Positions 43,342 through 52,242 of a stretch of DNA of 64,000 nt are shown here, one piece after another. The DNA lies in assembly GCF_002813445.1 (NCBI RefSeq), contig NZ_PHHD01000001.1, positions 1,116,001-1,180,000 of the forward strand. Reading direction: 5' to 3'. The notes beneath the pieces were generated by a model. The model was given only the letters and a program-made list of their open reading frames with translations, had not been told where the DNA came from and made no database searches. Position 1 is the stretch's first letter, and each line of letters starts with the position of its first letter. The position numbers were made by a program, and so were the translations under genes. Source of the DNA: Pseudomonas tolaasii NCPPB 2192 (GTDB lineage Bacteria; Pseudomonadota; Gammaproteobacteria; Pseudomonadales; Pseudomonadaceae).

Positions 43342-44640
43342 TTATAGCGCCTTCTCGAAAATCTTCGAATTACGCTGGTAGTTGTACAGCGACGCCCGCG
43401 CCGACGGCAGGCGGTCCACGCTGCTCGGTTCAAAACCGCGCTCGCGGAACCAGTGAGCCGTGCGGGTCGTCAGCACAAACAACGTCTTCAACCCCTGCGC
43501 GCGAGCGCGGGTTTCGATGCGCTCCAGCAATTCATCACCGCGCCCGCCGTGGCGGTACTCCGGGTTCACGGCCAGGCAGGCCAGCTCACCCGCATCCGAA
43601 TCCGCAATCTGATACAGCGCTGCACACGCGATGATCATGCCTTCGCGCTCGACCACGCTGAACTGCTCGATTTCACGCTCCAGCACTTCCCGCGAACGGC
43701 GCACCAGAATGCCCTGCTCTTCCAGCGGGCTGATCAGGTCAAGCAAACCGCCGACGTCTTCAATTGCCGCTTCGCGCACCAGCTCGAATTGCTCCTGGGC
43801 CACCAGCGTACCGCCGCCGTCCCGGGTGAACAGCTCGGTGAGCAAGGCGCCGTCTTCGGCGTAACTCACGATATGGCTGCGCCCTACTCCGCCACGGCAA
43901 GCCTCGGCGGCGGCATCGAGCAATTCCGCCTGATAGTTGCTGCCCAGGCGCTGCAAGTGCGCCGGCACTTGTTGCGGGCGCAATTCGCGCACCAGGCGGC
44001 CGTGTTCATCGATCAGGCCGAGGTCAGCGCCAAACAGCAGCAACTTGTCGGCGCCCAGGTCGATGGCCGCGCGGGTGGCCACGTCTTCGCACGCCAGGTT
44101 GAAAATTTCACCGGTCGGTGAATAACCCAGCGGCGACAGCAACACGATCGAGCGCTCGTCGAGCAAGCGGTTGATGCCCTTGCGGTCAACGCGGCGCACT
44201 TCGCCGGTGTGGTGATAGTCGACGCCTTCGAGCACGCCGATCGGCCGCGCGGTCACCAGGTTGCCGCTGGCCACGCGCAGACGCGAGCCCTGCATCGGCG
44301 AAGAGGCCATGTCCATCGACAGGCGCGCCTCAATGGCGATACGCAGGTGGCCCACCGCGTCGATCACACATTCCAGCGTCGCGGCATCGGTGATGCGCAA
44401 GCCTTCGTGGTAAGCCGGGGTAAGGCCGCGCGCTTGAAGGCGGGTTTCGATCTGAGGACGCGAACCGTGGACCAGCACCAGCCGCACGCCGAGGCTGTGC
44501 AGCAGCACCAGGTCGTGAACGATATTGCCGAAGTTCGGATGTTCCACACCGTCGCCGGGCAGCATGACCACAAAGGTGCAGTCCCGGTGAGCATTGATGT
44601 AGGGCGAAGCGTGACGAAGCCAATTTACGTATTCGGGCAT
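43342..44640 (-). CDS. argA: Amino-acid N-acetyltransferase (N-acetylglutamate synthase)
   Basis: A 432-residue two-domain enzyme: an amino-acid kinase-like N-terminal domain (LVLVHGSRPQIETRL, LLSPLGYSPTGEIFNL, ADKLLLFG) that binds arginine, then a GNAT domain (LACLAVNPEYRHGGRGDELLERIE and RTAHWFRERGFEP) that acetylates glutamate with acetyl-CoA, the first step of arginine synthesis. The start at 44640 (MPEYVNWLRHASPYINAHRD) fits the family; the frame is open 14 codons further. It lies downstream of argE on the same strand across 135 bases. Confidence 0.96.
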   Translation of the reverse strand: MPEYVNWLRHASPYINAHRDCTFVVMLPGDGVEHPNFGNIVHDLVLLHSLGVRLVLVHGSRPQIETRLQARGLTPAYHEGLRITDAATLECVIDAVGHLRIAIEARLSMDMASSPMQGSRLRVASGNLVTARPIGVLEGVDYHHTGEVRRVDRKGINRLLDERSIVLLSPLGYSPTGEIFNLACEDVATRAAIDLGADKLLLFGADLGLIDEHGRLVRELRPQQVPAHLQRLGSNYQAELLDAAAEACRGGVGRSHIVSYAEDGALLTELFTRDGGGTLVAQEQFELVREAAIEDVGGLLDLISPLEEQGILVRRSREVLEREIEQFSVVEREGMIIACAALYQIADSDAGELACLAVNPEYRHGGRGDELLERIETRARAQGLKTLFVLTTRTAHWFRERGFEPSSVDRLPSARASLYNYQRNSKIFEKAL

Positions 44641-44775
44641 AAAACCTGGGCCTGTAATAAAAAGCAGCCAAAAAAAGATCAATCGTGAAAGCGCACAACG
44701 GGCTGATGGTTATCGTCGGAACAGGCTTGGCGACACGCTCGCTCTCCTTCTATGTACGAATGGGCAGGGGTTAAT

Positions 44776-45924
44776 TTATGCGGGCTTGAGACAGTAGTGC
44801 CCGATCAGTTCACGCAATAGACGCACTGTAGGCGTCAAGCGTGACATTTCAAGGTACTCGCCCGGCTGATGGGCGCAGGCGATGTCGCCAGGGCCCAATA
44901 CCAGGGTTTCGCAGCCAAGGCGCTGAAGATAAGGCGCTTCGGTGCCGAACGCTACTGCTTCGGCACGATGACCGGTCAAACGTTCCGCCACACGTACCAG
45001 CTCTGCGTCTTCAGGCTGTTCGAATGGCGGCACTTCAGGGAACAGCGGCGCGTAGTCGATCTTCACCTTGTGGCGTTCGGCCAACGGCTCAAGCTTCTGC
45101 CGGATGGCATCGCGCAGCACCTGAGGGTCCATGCCCGGCAGCGGCCGCAGGTCGAATTCCAGGGAACATTGCCCGCAAATACGGTTGGGGTTGTCGCCGC
45201 CGTGGATGCAGCCGAAGTTCATGGTCGGTTGCGGCACACTGAATTGCGGGTTGCGGTACTCGCGCTGCCAGGCCAGGCGCAGGCCTCGCAGCTCGCCGAT
45301 GGCGTCGTGCATGGCCTCAAGCGCGCTGTGGCCCAGGCTCGGATCCGACGAATGACCGCTTCTACCGAGAATGTCGATGCGCTCCATCATTACGCCTTTG
45401 TGCAGGCGGATCGGCTTGAGGCCGGTCGGCTCGCCAATCACTGCGGCGCGCCCCAGTGGGCGACCTGCCTCGGCGAGTGCACGGGCGCCGGACATTGAGC
45501 TTTCTTCATCGCAGGTGGCAAGAATCAACAAGGGTTGCTTGAAGGGTTGATCCAGCAGCGGCAACACCGCTTCAATCGCCAACGCGAAAAAGCCCTTCAT
45601 GTCACAACTGCCCAGTCCTACCCAACGGCCATCAACTTCCGTCAGCTTCAGCGGGTCGGTCTTCCACAGCGCCGCGTCATACGGAACGGTATCGCTATGA
45701 CCAGCCAACACCAGGCCGCCGGGGCCGCTGCCAAAACTGGCGAGCAGGTTGAACTTGCCGGGGCTGACTTGCTGGATGTCGATGGCAAAACCCAAATCGC
45801 CCAGCCAGCCGGCAAGCAAATCGATTACCGGGCGGTTGGTCTGGTCGAGAGACGCCTGGGTGCAACTGACCGACGGCGCAGCAATCAAGGCGGCAAACTG
45901 CTCTTTCATGGACGGTAACGGCAT
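44776..45924 (-). CDS. argE: Acetylornithine deacetylase
   Basis: A 382-residue M20-family metallohydrolase. Zinc ligands are visible in VLAGHSDTVPYD (His), GLGSCDMKGFFAL (Asp), ATCDEESSMSGARAL (catalytic Glu, metal Glu) and AHQPGEYLEMSR (final His). It removes acetate from N-acetylornithine in the linear arginine route. I chose ATG 45924 because GAGAG precedes it and the next in-frame ATG at 45909 has no Shine-Dalgarno sequence; the frame is open further upstream into the ygiF promoter. Pseudomonas also has the cyclic route through ArgJ, so the enzyme may serve other acyl-amino acids. Confidence 0.9.
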   Translation of the reverse strand: MPLPSMKEQFAALIAAPSVSCTQASLDQTNRPVIDLLAGWLGDLGFAIDIQQVSPGKFNLLASFGSGPGGLVLAGHSDTVPYDAALWKTDPLKLTEVDGRWVGLGSCDMKGFFALAIEAVLPLLDQPFKQPLLILATCDEESSMSGARALAEAGRPLGRAAVIGEPTGLKPIRLHKGVMMERIDILGRSGHSSDPSLGHSALEAMHDAIGELRGLRLAWQREYRNPQFSVPQPTMNFGCIHGGDNPNRICGQCSLEFDLRPLPGMDPQVLRDAIRQKLEPLAERHKVKIDYAPLFPEVPPFEQPEDAELVRVAERLTGHRAEAVAFGTEAPYLQRLGCETLVLGPGDIACAHQPGEYLEMSRLTPTVRLLRELIGHYCLKPA

Positions 45925-46082
45925 GCGCGGTCTCTCAACTTCCCGGATGAGCCCCACTATAGAGCCATCTGCACGACACAATAAACCGTTGCGGCACGTT
46001 GCCGGGCTCAGTCCTGTACACTGCACGACCTTGGCAGCCACTCTTTTCCCCGGCTGCGCTCCCGATCCTGGATGTTCCGGCC

Positions 46083-47450
46083 ATGCAAAAAGAAACCGAA
46101 ATCAAGCTCCGCGTCAGCCGCGAGACCCTCGCCGCGCTGCGTGAGCACCCGCTCCTGAAAAAACGCAACAAAAGTGGCTGGGAACGCCGTGAGTTGATGA
46201 ACCAGTATTTCGACACCCCCGAGCGCGACCTGGCCCAGGCCAAAGTCGCCCTGCGCCTGCGCAAGGACGGTGATGAAATCATCCAGACCCTCAAGACCCG
46301 TGGCCAGAGCGTCGCCGGCTTGTCGGAACGCAACGAGTACAACTGGGACCTGCCCAAAGCCAAGCTCGATGTGAAGAAACTCGACGGCGAATGCTGGCCC
46401 GAGCAACTGGCCGATCTGGACAAAAAGACCCTCAAGCCGATCTTCACCACCGACTTCGTGCGTGAACGCGCCGAAATCGCCTGGGGCCGCGGCAAGGCCA
46501 AAGTGGTCATCGAAGCCGCGCTGGACCTGGGCCACGTCGTGGTCGGCAAGCAGAAAGAAGAAATCTGCGAGCTGGAGTTGGAGCTGCGCGAAGGCGAACC
46601 GGCTGCGCTGCTGGAACTGGCCGCCGAACTGGCCGAAACCCTGGCCCTGATGCCGTGCGATATCAGCAAGGCCGAGCGCGGCTACCGCCTGTACGACGCC
46701 AGCAGCTACTCCCTGAGCCTGCCGGCCCCGGTACTGCACGCCGAAATGCCCCTGGACGACGCCTTCGTCGCCATCATGTGGCACCTGCTGGGCAGCAGTC
46801 AGCGCCTGGCCGAGCAATACCGCTTCAACGGCCACTGGCGCCTGCTGAAAGACTGGGTCGACCACCTCGGCGAACTGCGCGCCCTGATCGGCAGCCTCGG
46901 CCAGGCCGCACCGCGCCAGTCCACCAGTGAACTGCGCAGCGCACTCGATGCCCTGCTGGAAGACTGGCGCCCGCTGGTACAAGCCGGTGATGACGATGAA
47001 GACATCCGCAAAGCCGCGCCGGAACAGTTCGCCGAAGAATTGGACGACGTGCGCTGGGGCCTGTTCTCACTGAACTTGTCACGTTGGCTGCTGGCCCGTA
47101 CCTGGACCGCCGACCGCAACGTGCGTGGCAATCGCCAGGGCGCCGCGCAGATCACCAACTGGTTGCCACGCCTGCTGGCCGACGACGCCGTCGCCCTGCA
47201 ACTGCCACGCTACCAGCAGCAACCCGAAGACCTGGCCGAGCAACTGCCGCGCATCGAACGCATCCAGGCCTGGCTGCACCATGCACGCCACGTGGTCGAT
47301 ATTCCGGAGCTGGACCGCTTGTACGGTGAGCTGAACAAATTGGCGCAACTGGCCAACCAGTTGATTACCGATGAGTCGCTGGATGCGCGGATGCATCAGG
47401 CAATTGCGGTTTACCAGAACCGTGCCTGGAAAACCTTGCTGCGACTGTAA
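46083..47450 (+). CDS. ygiF: CYTH/CHAD-domain inorganic triphosphatase
   Basis: A 455-residue protein. The N-terminal CYTH tunnel domain (residues 1-200) starts with the signature TEIKLRVSRETL and has paired acidic and basic residues on strands (VALRLRKDGDEIIQTLKTRG, ELELELREG). Members of this YgiF group hydrolyse inorganic triphosphate. The C-terminal CHAD-type helical domain (from about residue 225) should bind polyphosphate (WRLLKDWVDHLGELRALIG, WRPLVQAGDDDEDI). The start at 46083 places ETEIK at residue 3-7. Divergent from argE. Confidence 0.9.
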   Translation: MQKETEIKLRVSRETLAALREHPLLKKRNKSGWERRELMNQYFDTPERDLAQAKVALRLRKDGDEIIQTLKTRGQSVAGLSERNEYNWDLPKAKLDVKKLDGECWPEQLADLDKKTLKPIFTTDFVRERAEIAWGRGKAKVVIEAALDLGHVVVGKQKEEICELELELREGEPAALLELAAELAETLALMPCDISKAERGYRLYDASSYSLSLPAPVLHAEMPLDDAFVAIMWHLLGSSQRLAEQYRFNGHWRLLKDWVDHLGELRALIGSLGQAAPRQSTSELRSALDALLEDWRPLVQAGDDDEDIRKAAPEQFAEELDDVRWGLFSLNLSRWLLARTWTADRNVRGNRQGAAQITNWLPRLLADDAVALQLPRYQQQPEDLAEQLPRIERIQAWLHHARHVVDIPELDRLYGELNKLAQLANQLITDESLDARMHQAIAVYQNRAWKTLLRL

Positions 47451-47451
47451 G

Positions 47452-47521
47452 ATCGCCTTCGCGGGCAAGCCCGCTCCCACAGTGGAATGCGTTCCAGTGT
47501 GGGAGCGGGCTTGCCCGCGAT
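47452..47521. repeat. REPIN doublet R8, arms in reverse order
   Basis: ATCGCCTTCGCGGGCAAGCC leads outward to CCCACAG, then a short spacer, then GTGTGGGAGCGGGCTTGCCC. Here the arms diverge instead of converging, a tail-to-tail doublet, between convergent genes. Confidence 0.85.
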
Positions 47522-47534
47522 GAGGCCAGCTCAG

Positions 47535-48005
47535 TCAGCGCAACACCGGCAGGCTGGTGGTGGATTTGATCTCCGACAAGGCCACAATCGAGTTCACTTC
47601 CTGAATCCCCGGCACCATCGACAGCTTCTCGAAAAAGAACCGCTCATACGCCTCGATATCCGAGGTAACAATCCGCAGCAGAAAATCCACCGCCCCCATC
47701 AGCACATAACACTCCAGCACTTCCGGAAACCCGCGAATCGCGTCGGTGAATTCGGTGAAGTTGGATCGCCCGTGGGCGTTGAGTTTGACCTCGGCGAAAA
47801 TCTGCGTGTTGAGGCCAATCTTCTTGCGGTCCAGCAGGGTGACCTGCCCACGGATGACGCCCTCCTCCTTGAGCCGCTGAATGCGGCGCCAGCAAGGCGA
47901 TTGCGACAGGCCGACCTGCTCGGCGATCTGTGCACTGGAGAGCGACGCGTCTTCCTGCAACAAGGCAAGAATACGGCGGTCATAGGCGTCCAACTCGCTG
48001 TGCAT
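47535..48005 (-). CDS. Lrp/AsnC-family transcriptional regulator
   Basis: A 156-residue Lrp-type regulator: N-terminal helix-turn-helix LSSAQIAEQVGLSQSPCWRRIQRLKEEGVI and a C-terminal RAM effector domain (VLECYVLMGAVDFLLRIVTSDIEAYERFF). The start at 48005 (MHSELDAYDRR) is the family type; the frame is open 53 codons upstream across the divergent promoter. The divergent short gene at 48133 is the likely target. Ligand unknown; RAM domains bind amino acids. Confidence 0.92.
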   Translation of the reverse strand: MHSELDAYDRRILALLQEDASLSSAQIAEQVGLSQSPCWRRIQRLKEEGVIRGQVTLLDRKKIGLNTQIFAEVKLNAHGRSNFTEFTDAIRGFPEVLECYVLMGAVDFLLRIVTSDIEAYERFFFEKLSMVPGIQEVNSIVALSEIKSTTSLPVLR

Positions 48006-48132
48006 ATATTTACCCTGAAAAATACTGACCTTGAATTGATTGATTCGATTATTGATCAATACAGCCGATTTTAGATAAGAAATCTCCCGTGCCGAATGTA
48101 AAAATTTCTCCAGTCGAATCTGGAGAGTCAGC

Positions 48133-48471
48133 ATGCACGCCGTCGAAACCACCCTGCCCTTCACCCGCGCCGATGTGTGGGCCGTGACCAGCGCCCATTG
48201 CCAGGCGCATTACCGCGTCGTCGCCGAAGCTGAACCGGACGTGCTGTGCCGGGTGCTCAACTATTTCGCGCTGCAGTTTTTGACGCCGCAGCAGGTCAAG
48301 GTGAACCGCGAGGATGACGTGCTGAATATCGATATCGTGCTGGACGGCTTGAGCTGGCACCGTGCCCAGGTGATCGGTGAAAAGATTAGAAACCTGATCA
48401 GTGTGTGCTCGCTGGATGTCTGGCCGGCTGACGCTGCGCAGCCTGAGGCGGCAGTGGCCGTCGCCGGGTAA
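48133..48471 (+). CDS. Conserved hypothetical protein, possible ACT-like fold
   Basis: A 112-residue protein I do not recognise with certainty. The middle (VLCRVLNYFALQFLTPQQVKVNREDDVLNIDIVLDGL) alternates strand and helix in a way that recalls ACT domains, such as those in acetolactate synthase small subunits, and it has two scattered cysteines. No enzyme motif is visible. A likely GGAG-type site precedes the ATG (CTGGAGAGTCAGC). It is divergent from the Lrp-type regulator by 127 bases, so an amino-acid related role under that regulator is plausible. Confidence 0.55.
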   Translation: MHAVETTLPFTRADVWAVTSAHCQAHYRVVAEAEPDVLCRVLNYFALQFLTPQQVKVNREDDVLNIDIVLDGLSWHRAQVIGEKIRNLISVCSLDVWPADAAQPEAAVAVAG

Positions 48472-48552
48472 AAGCCTGCAATACACACCGGGAGGCGGAA
48501 TGTCGGAAGCTGGCTAGGTTGGAGGAATGCCCAACTGCTTCGGAAACCCGTC

Positions 48553-50244
48553 ATGCCCGCTGCCTTGAAAGACCACCCGTTGAATCTGCAGCAATTGCTG
48601 CCCGTGCTGGTCAGGCAGGGGCTGATCCCGGCGGATACTGCGCAACGGTTATCAAGCGATTGCTCTACCCGGCATCCCCTGGAATGCATCGCCGCGGAAG
48701 GCCACTGCCTGGAAGCCCTGACTCAATGGCTCGCCCGGCACGCCGGGCAGCCTTATCTGCGGATCGACCCGTTGAAAATCGACGTGGCGACGGTGGTGCC
48801 CCTGATGTCCCACGCATTCGCGCAACGCCACGCGATTCTGGCGGTGGCAGTGGACACAAAAACCGTCACCGTCGCCAGTGCGCAGCCCTATGTCACCGCC
48901 TGGGAAGCAGGCCTGGCGCAGGTGCTCAAGCGCTCGATCAGGCGGGTGGTTGCCAACCCGCAGGACATCCGGCGCTGTATCGATGAGTTCTACCGCTTGG
49001 CCAAGTCGGTCAGCGGCGCCGAGCAGATGGGCGCCACGCCCCTCAATCCCGACCTGCTCAACCTCGGAACCGCCGACCACGCGCCGGATGCCGATGACGC
49101 TCACATCATCACTATTGTCGATTGGCTGCTGCAGTACGCCTTCGAACAACGGGCCAGCGATATCCATATCGAACCGTGTCGCGACCAGGGCCGCGTGCGG
49201 TTTCGCATTGATGGGTTGTTGCACGATGTGTATCAGTTTCCGCCGCAAGTGACCTTGGCGGTGGTCAGCCGCCTGAAAAGCCTGGGCCGCATGAACGTGG
49301 CGGAAAAACGCAAACCTCAGGACGGCCGGGTCAAAACCAAAAGCCCCACTGGCGTTGAAGTGGAGTTGCGCCTTTCAACCTTGCCCACCGCATTCGGCGA
49401 GAAACTGGTCATGCGGATTTTCGACCCGCAGGTGCTGCTCAAGGATTTTGACCAGCTTGGGTTATCGCCCGAAGACCAGCAGCGCTGGCACGCCATGACC
49501 TCCCGGGCCAACGGCATCATCCTTGTCACCGGCCCCACCGGCTCCGGCAAAACCAGCACGCTCTACACCACCCTCAAGCAACTGGCGACCCGCGAGGTCA
49601 ACCTGTGCACCGTCGAAGATCCCATCGAGATGGTGGAACCGGCGTTCAACCAGATGCAGGTCCAGCACAACATTGACCTGACCTTCGCCAGCGGTATTCG
49701 CGCCCTGCTGCGGCAGGACCCGGACATCATCATGATCGGCGAAATACGCGATCAGGAAACCGCTGAAATGGCGATCCAGGCCGCGCTGACCGGGCACTTG
49801 GTGCTGTCGACGCTGCACACCAATGATGCGCCAGGCGCCATCAGCCGCCTGCAGGAACTTGGTATTGCTCATTATTTGATCAAAGCCACCCTGGTCGGCG
49901 TGATGGCCCAGCGTTTGGTGCGCCTGCTATGCCCTCACTGCAAACGCGTAGTGGATGAACAAGGTGCCGTGCATGAGGCCGTCGGTTGCATTGAGTGCCG
50001 CGACAGCGGCTACCGGGGCCGTGCCGGGCTTTACGAAATCATGGTGATGGACGAGGCACTCAAGACGCTGATTACGCCCGGCGCCGATCTCCAGCCGTTA
50101 CGCCAGGCAGCGATGGCGCAAGGCATGTGCAGCTTGAGAATGGCGGGCCTGCAAAAAGTAAATGCCGGGCTGACAACCCTGGCAGAAGTGTTTCGGATGA
50201 CTCCCGGGGATTCAGAAACAAATCCGTTGATTGTTGGGCCATGA
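48553..50244 (+). CDS. Orphan GspE/PilB-family secretion ATPase
   Basis: A 563-residue traffic ATPase. The N-terminal T2SSE_N-like domain (residues 1-150) precedes the core with Walker A GPTGSGKT (327-334), the Asp box VEDPIEM, Walker B IIMIGEIRDQETAEM and the His box STLHTNDAPGAISRL. A zinc finger of two CxxC pairs (Cys460/463 and Cys479/482, PHCKR and CIECRDSGYRGR) is complete. All ATPase motifs are intact. No other type II secretion or type IV pilus gene lies nearby, so it is an orphan; it might serve a machinery encoded elsewhere. Assigned to the family with confidence, to a system not. Confidence 0.9.
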   Translation: MPAALKDHPLNLQQLLPVLVRQGLIPADTAQRLSSDCSTRHPLECIAAEGHCLEALTQWLARHAGQPYLRIDPLKIDVATVVPLMSHAFAQRHAILAVAVDTKTVTVASAQPYVTAWEAGLAQVLKRSIRRVVANPQDIRRCIDEFYRLAKSVSGAEQMGATPLNPDLLNLGTADHAPDADDAHIITIVDWLLQYAFEQRASDIHIEPCRDQGRVRFRIDGLLHDVYQFPPQVTLAVVSRLKSLGRMNVAEKRKPQDGRVKTKSPTGVEVELRLSTLPTAFGEKLVMRIFDPQVLLKDFDQLGLSPEDQQRWHAMTSRANGIILVTGPTGSGKTSTLYTTLKQLATREVNLCTVEDPIEMVEPAFNQMQVQHNIDLTFASGIRALLRQDPDIIMIGEIRDQETAEMAIQAALTGHLVLSTLHTNDAPGAISRLQELGIAHYLIKATLVGVMAQRLVRLLCPHCKRVVDEQGAVHEAVGCIECRDSGYRGRAGLYEIMVMDEALKTLITPGADLQPLRQAAMAQGMCSLRMAGLQKVNAGLTTLAEVFRMTPGDSETNPLIVGP

Positions 50245-50320
50245 AACCGTTCTTATCGGGAACCAGGCCGTTACAATCGACCAACGTTGTTTCAACGACA
50301 CCATCAGATAGGGAATCGTT

Positions 50321-51241
50321 ATGCAGATCGGAACCGTACTGCTTCTTTTCGTGGGTTTGGCCATCGCCATCCTGTTCATGGGCTTCAAGGTGGTGCCCCA
50401 GGGTTACCAGTGGACCGTTGAGCGGTTCGGCCGCTATACCAACACCCTCAAACCCGGCCTCAACATCATCATTCCGGTCATGGACCGCATCGGTCGCAAG
50501 ATCAACGTGATGGAAAGCGTGCTGGATATTCCGCCCCAGGAAGTCATCACCGCCGACAACGCCACCGTGCAGATCGATGCCGTGTGCTTCTTCCAGGTGG
50601 TCAATACCGCTCAGGCGGCCTACGAGGTCAATAACCTCGAACACGCCATCCGCAACCTGCTGCAAACCAATATCCGGACCGTGCTGGGCTCAATGGAGCT
50701 GGACGCCATGCTGAGCCAGCGCGACGGCATCAACGAAAAACTGCTGAAAACCGTGGATGAAGCCACGGCGCCGTGGGGAATCAAGATCACCCGGATTGAA
50801 ATCAAGGACATCAGCCCACCCGCAGACCTCATGGCCGCCATGTCCGGCCAAATGAAGGCCGAGCGGATTAAACGTGCGCAGATCCTGGAGGCTGAAGGCC
50901 TGCGAGCGTCAGCGATCCTGACGGCCGAAGGCAAGAAGCAGGCGCAGATTCTGGAAGCCGAAGGCAGTCGCCAGGCAGCCATTCTCGAATCCGAAGCCCG
51001 GGAGCGTCAGGCTGAGGCCGAAGCTCGCGCCACACAGGTGGTGTCGGATGCCATCGCGGCAGGCAACGTGCAGGCAGTCAATTATTTCGTCGCACAAAAA
51101 TACATCGACGCTCTGGGCAAGCTGGCTTCGGCCAATAACAGCAAGGTCATCCTGATGCCGCTGGAAGCCAGCCAGATGATTGGCTCCATTGGGGGTATCG
51201 GCGAGATAGTCAAAGCAACCTTCGACAACAAGAAAGCCTGA
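50321..51241 (+). CDS. SPFH/band 7 (stomatin-like) membrane protein
   Basis: A 306-residue protein with one N-terminal membrane helix (about residues 5-22), an SPFH domain (VVPQGYQWTVERFGRYTNTLKPGLN, TADNATVQIDAVCFFQV) and a long coiled-coil of repeated ILEAEG-type heptads (about 190-235). It resembles E. coli QmcA (YbbK) and forms large oligomers in membrane microdomains, often with NfeD. It is followed ten bases later by the nfeD-like gene, the classical pairing, giving an operon. Likely role: membrane organisation or protection of membrane proteins from FtsH/other proteases. Confidence 0.92.
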   Translation: MQIGTVLLLFVGLAIAILFMGFKVVPQGYQWTVERFGRYTNTLKPGLNIIIPVMDRIGRKINVMESVLDIPPQEVITADNATVQIDAVCFFQVVNTAQAAYEVNNLEHAIRNLLQTNIRTVLGSMELDAMLSQRDGINEKLLKTVDEATAPWGIKITRIEIKDISPPADLMAAMSGQMKAERIKRAQILEAEGLRASAILTAEGKKQAQILEAEGSRQAAILESEARERQAEAEARATQVVSDAIAAGNVQAVNYFVAQKYIDALGKLASANNSKVILMPLEASQMIGSIGGIGEIVKATFDNKKA

Positions 51242-51251
51242 GGCAGTCGCC

Positions 51252-51698
51252 ATGTGGGAATTCCTGCAGCATCTGTCGTTCTGGGATTGGCTGGCGTTGG
51301 GCACGGTACTGCTGATTTTGGAGGTATTCGGCGCCGGTGGTTACCTGTTATGGATGGGCATCGCCGCAGCGGCCGTGGGTGTAATCAAGTTTCTGGTACC
51401 TCCGCTTGGGCTGGAATGGCAACTGCTGCTGTTTGCAGTGCTTTCGATCCTGACAGCAGTGTACTGGTGGAAGCGTCAACGCAGCAGTGCCAAGGTCAGT
51501 GATCAGCCGGGATTGAACATGCGCGGCTCGGAATTGATCGGTCGCACCTTTATGGTGCATCAGGCAATTGTTGAGGGCCGCGGGAAAATAAAGGTCGGTG
51601 ATGGCGTATGGATGGTGACCGGGCCGGACAGCCCCGTAGGCGCTCAAGTACGGGTCATTGGCCAGAACGGAGTGATATTGCAGGTTGAAACTGTTTAG
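51252..51698 (+). CDS. NfeD-like membrane protein
   Basis: A 148-residue short NfeD protein: two or three helices in the N-terminal half (residues 10-70, with LEVFGAGGYLLWMGIAAAAVG) and a C-terminal soluble OB-fold (GSELIGRTFMVHQAIVEGRGKIKVGDGVWMV). NfeD short forms partner with stomatin-type proteins. The ATG follows AGGCAGTCGCC, and the gene begins ten bases after the upstream stop. The function is membrane quality control by family inference. Confidence 0.9.
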   Translation: MWEFLQHLSFWDWLALGTVLLILEVFGAGGYLLWMGIAAAAVGVIKFLVPPLGLEWQLLLFAVLSILTAVYWWKRQRSSAKVSDQPGLNMRGSELIGRTFMVHQAIVEGRGKIKVGDGVWMVTGPDSPVGAQVRVIGQNGVILQVETV

Positions 51699-51766
51699 TC
51701 AGGATTGAACTCGATCAGGGTAACTACAATCATAAAGTACAGATAACCCACCCGGAGTCACCCATC

Positions 51767-52081
51767 ATGCGTCTCAAATATGCTGTCGCAACCCTCGCTG
51801 TGCTTTCCCTACCTGTCGGTTCAGCCATGGCCGACAGCTTCTGGCGCAATGTCATCTCGTCGGGCGCCACTACTGGCTCGACATACCTGACCTTCAAGGA
51901 CCACAAGCTCGTAGTCGCCGCTCAGGACGACGCCGGCAGCTTTGTCGCCAGCGACGGCGGTATCCGCGGCCCGTACCTGGAAGCTGCCATGCAGAAAGTC
52001 CGCGCCGACAACCCTGGCCTGCAGGCCACGGACATGGAACTGGCCAACGCCATCCTCGCGAAAAACGCTGTTACCGAGTGA
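51767..52081 (+). CDS. DUF2388 exported protein
   Basis: A 104-residue protein with a signal peptide (22 residues, SAMA before DSF) and a small conserved domain (SFWRNVISSGATTGSTYLTFKDHKLVVAAQDDAGSFVASDGGIRG and ELANAILA). This matches DUF2388, a Pseudomonas-typical family of unknown function. It stands alone with a terminator right after it. Confidence 0.85.
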   Translation: MRLKYAVATLAVLSLPVGSAMADSFWRNVISSGATTGSTYLTFKDHKLVVAAQDDAGSFVASDGGIRGPYLEAAMQKVRADNPGLQATDMELANAILAKNAVTE

Positions 52082-52093
52082 CAGCCGCCCCAT

Positions 52094-52124
52094 AAAAATG
52101 CCGCTGATAAAGCGGCATTTTTTT
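52094..52124 (+). terminator. Rho-independent terminator after DUF2388 gene
   Basis: The 9-bp stem AATGCCGCT/AGCGGCATT with a GATAA loop is followed by a T run and preceded by an A run, so it could work on both strands. Confidence 0.93.
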
Positions 52125-52242
52125 GCCCGAAACATGACAATTCGTTCACGCACGACAGGCTATATTCAGTCGAGCCGTGTAACCATGCGGTACTGATACA
52201 TTTGATACTCATCGCCTATCTGAAACGGATGCCTTCGTCGTC

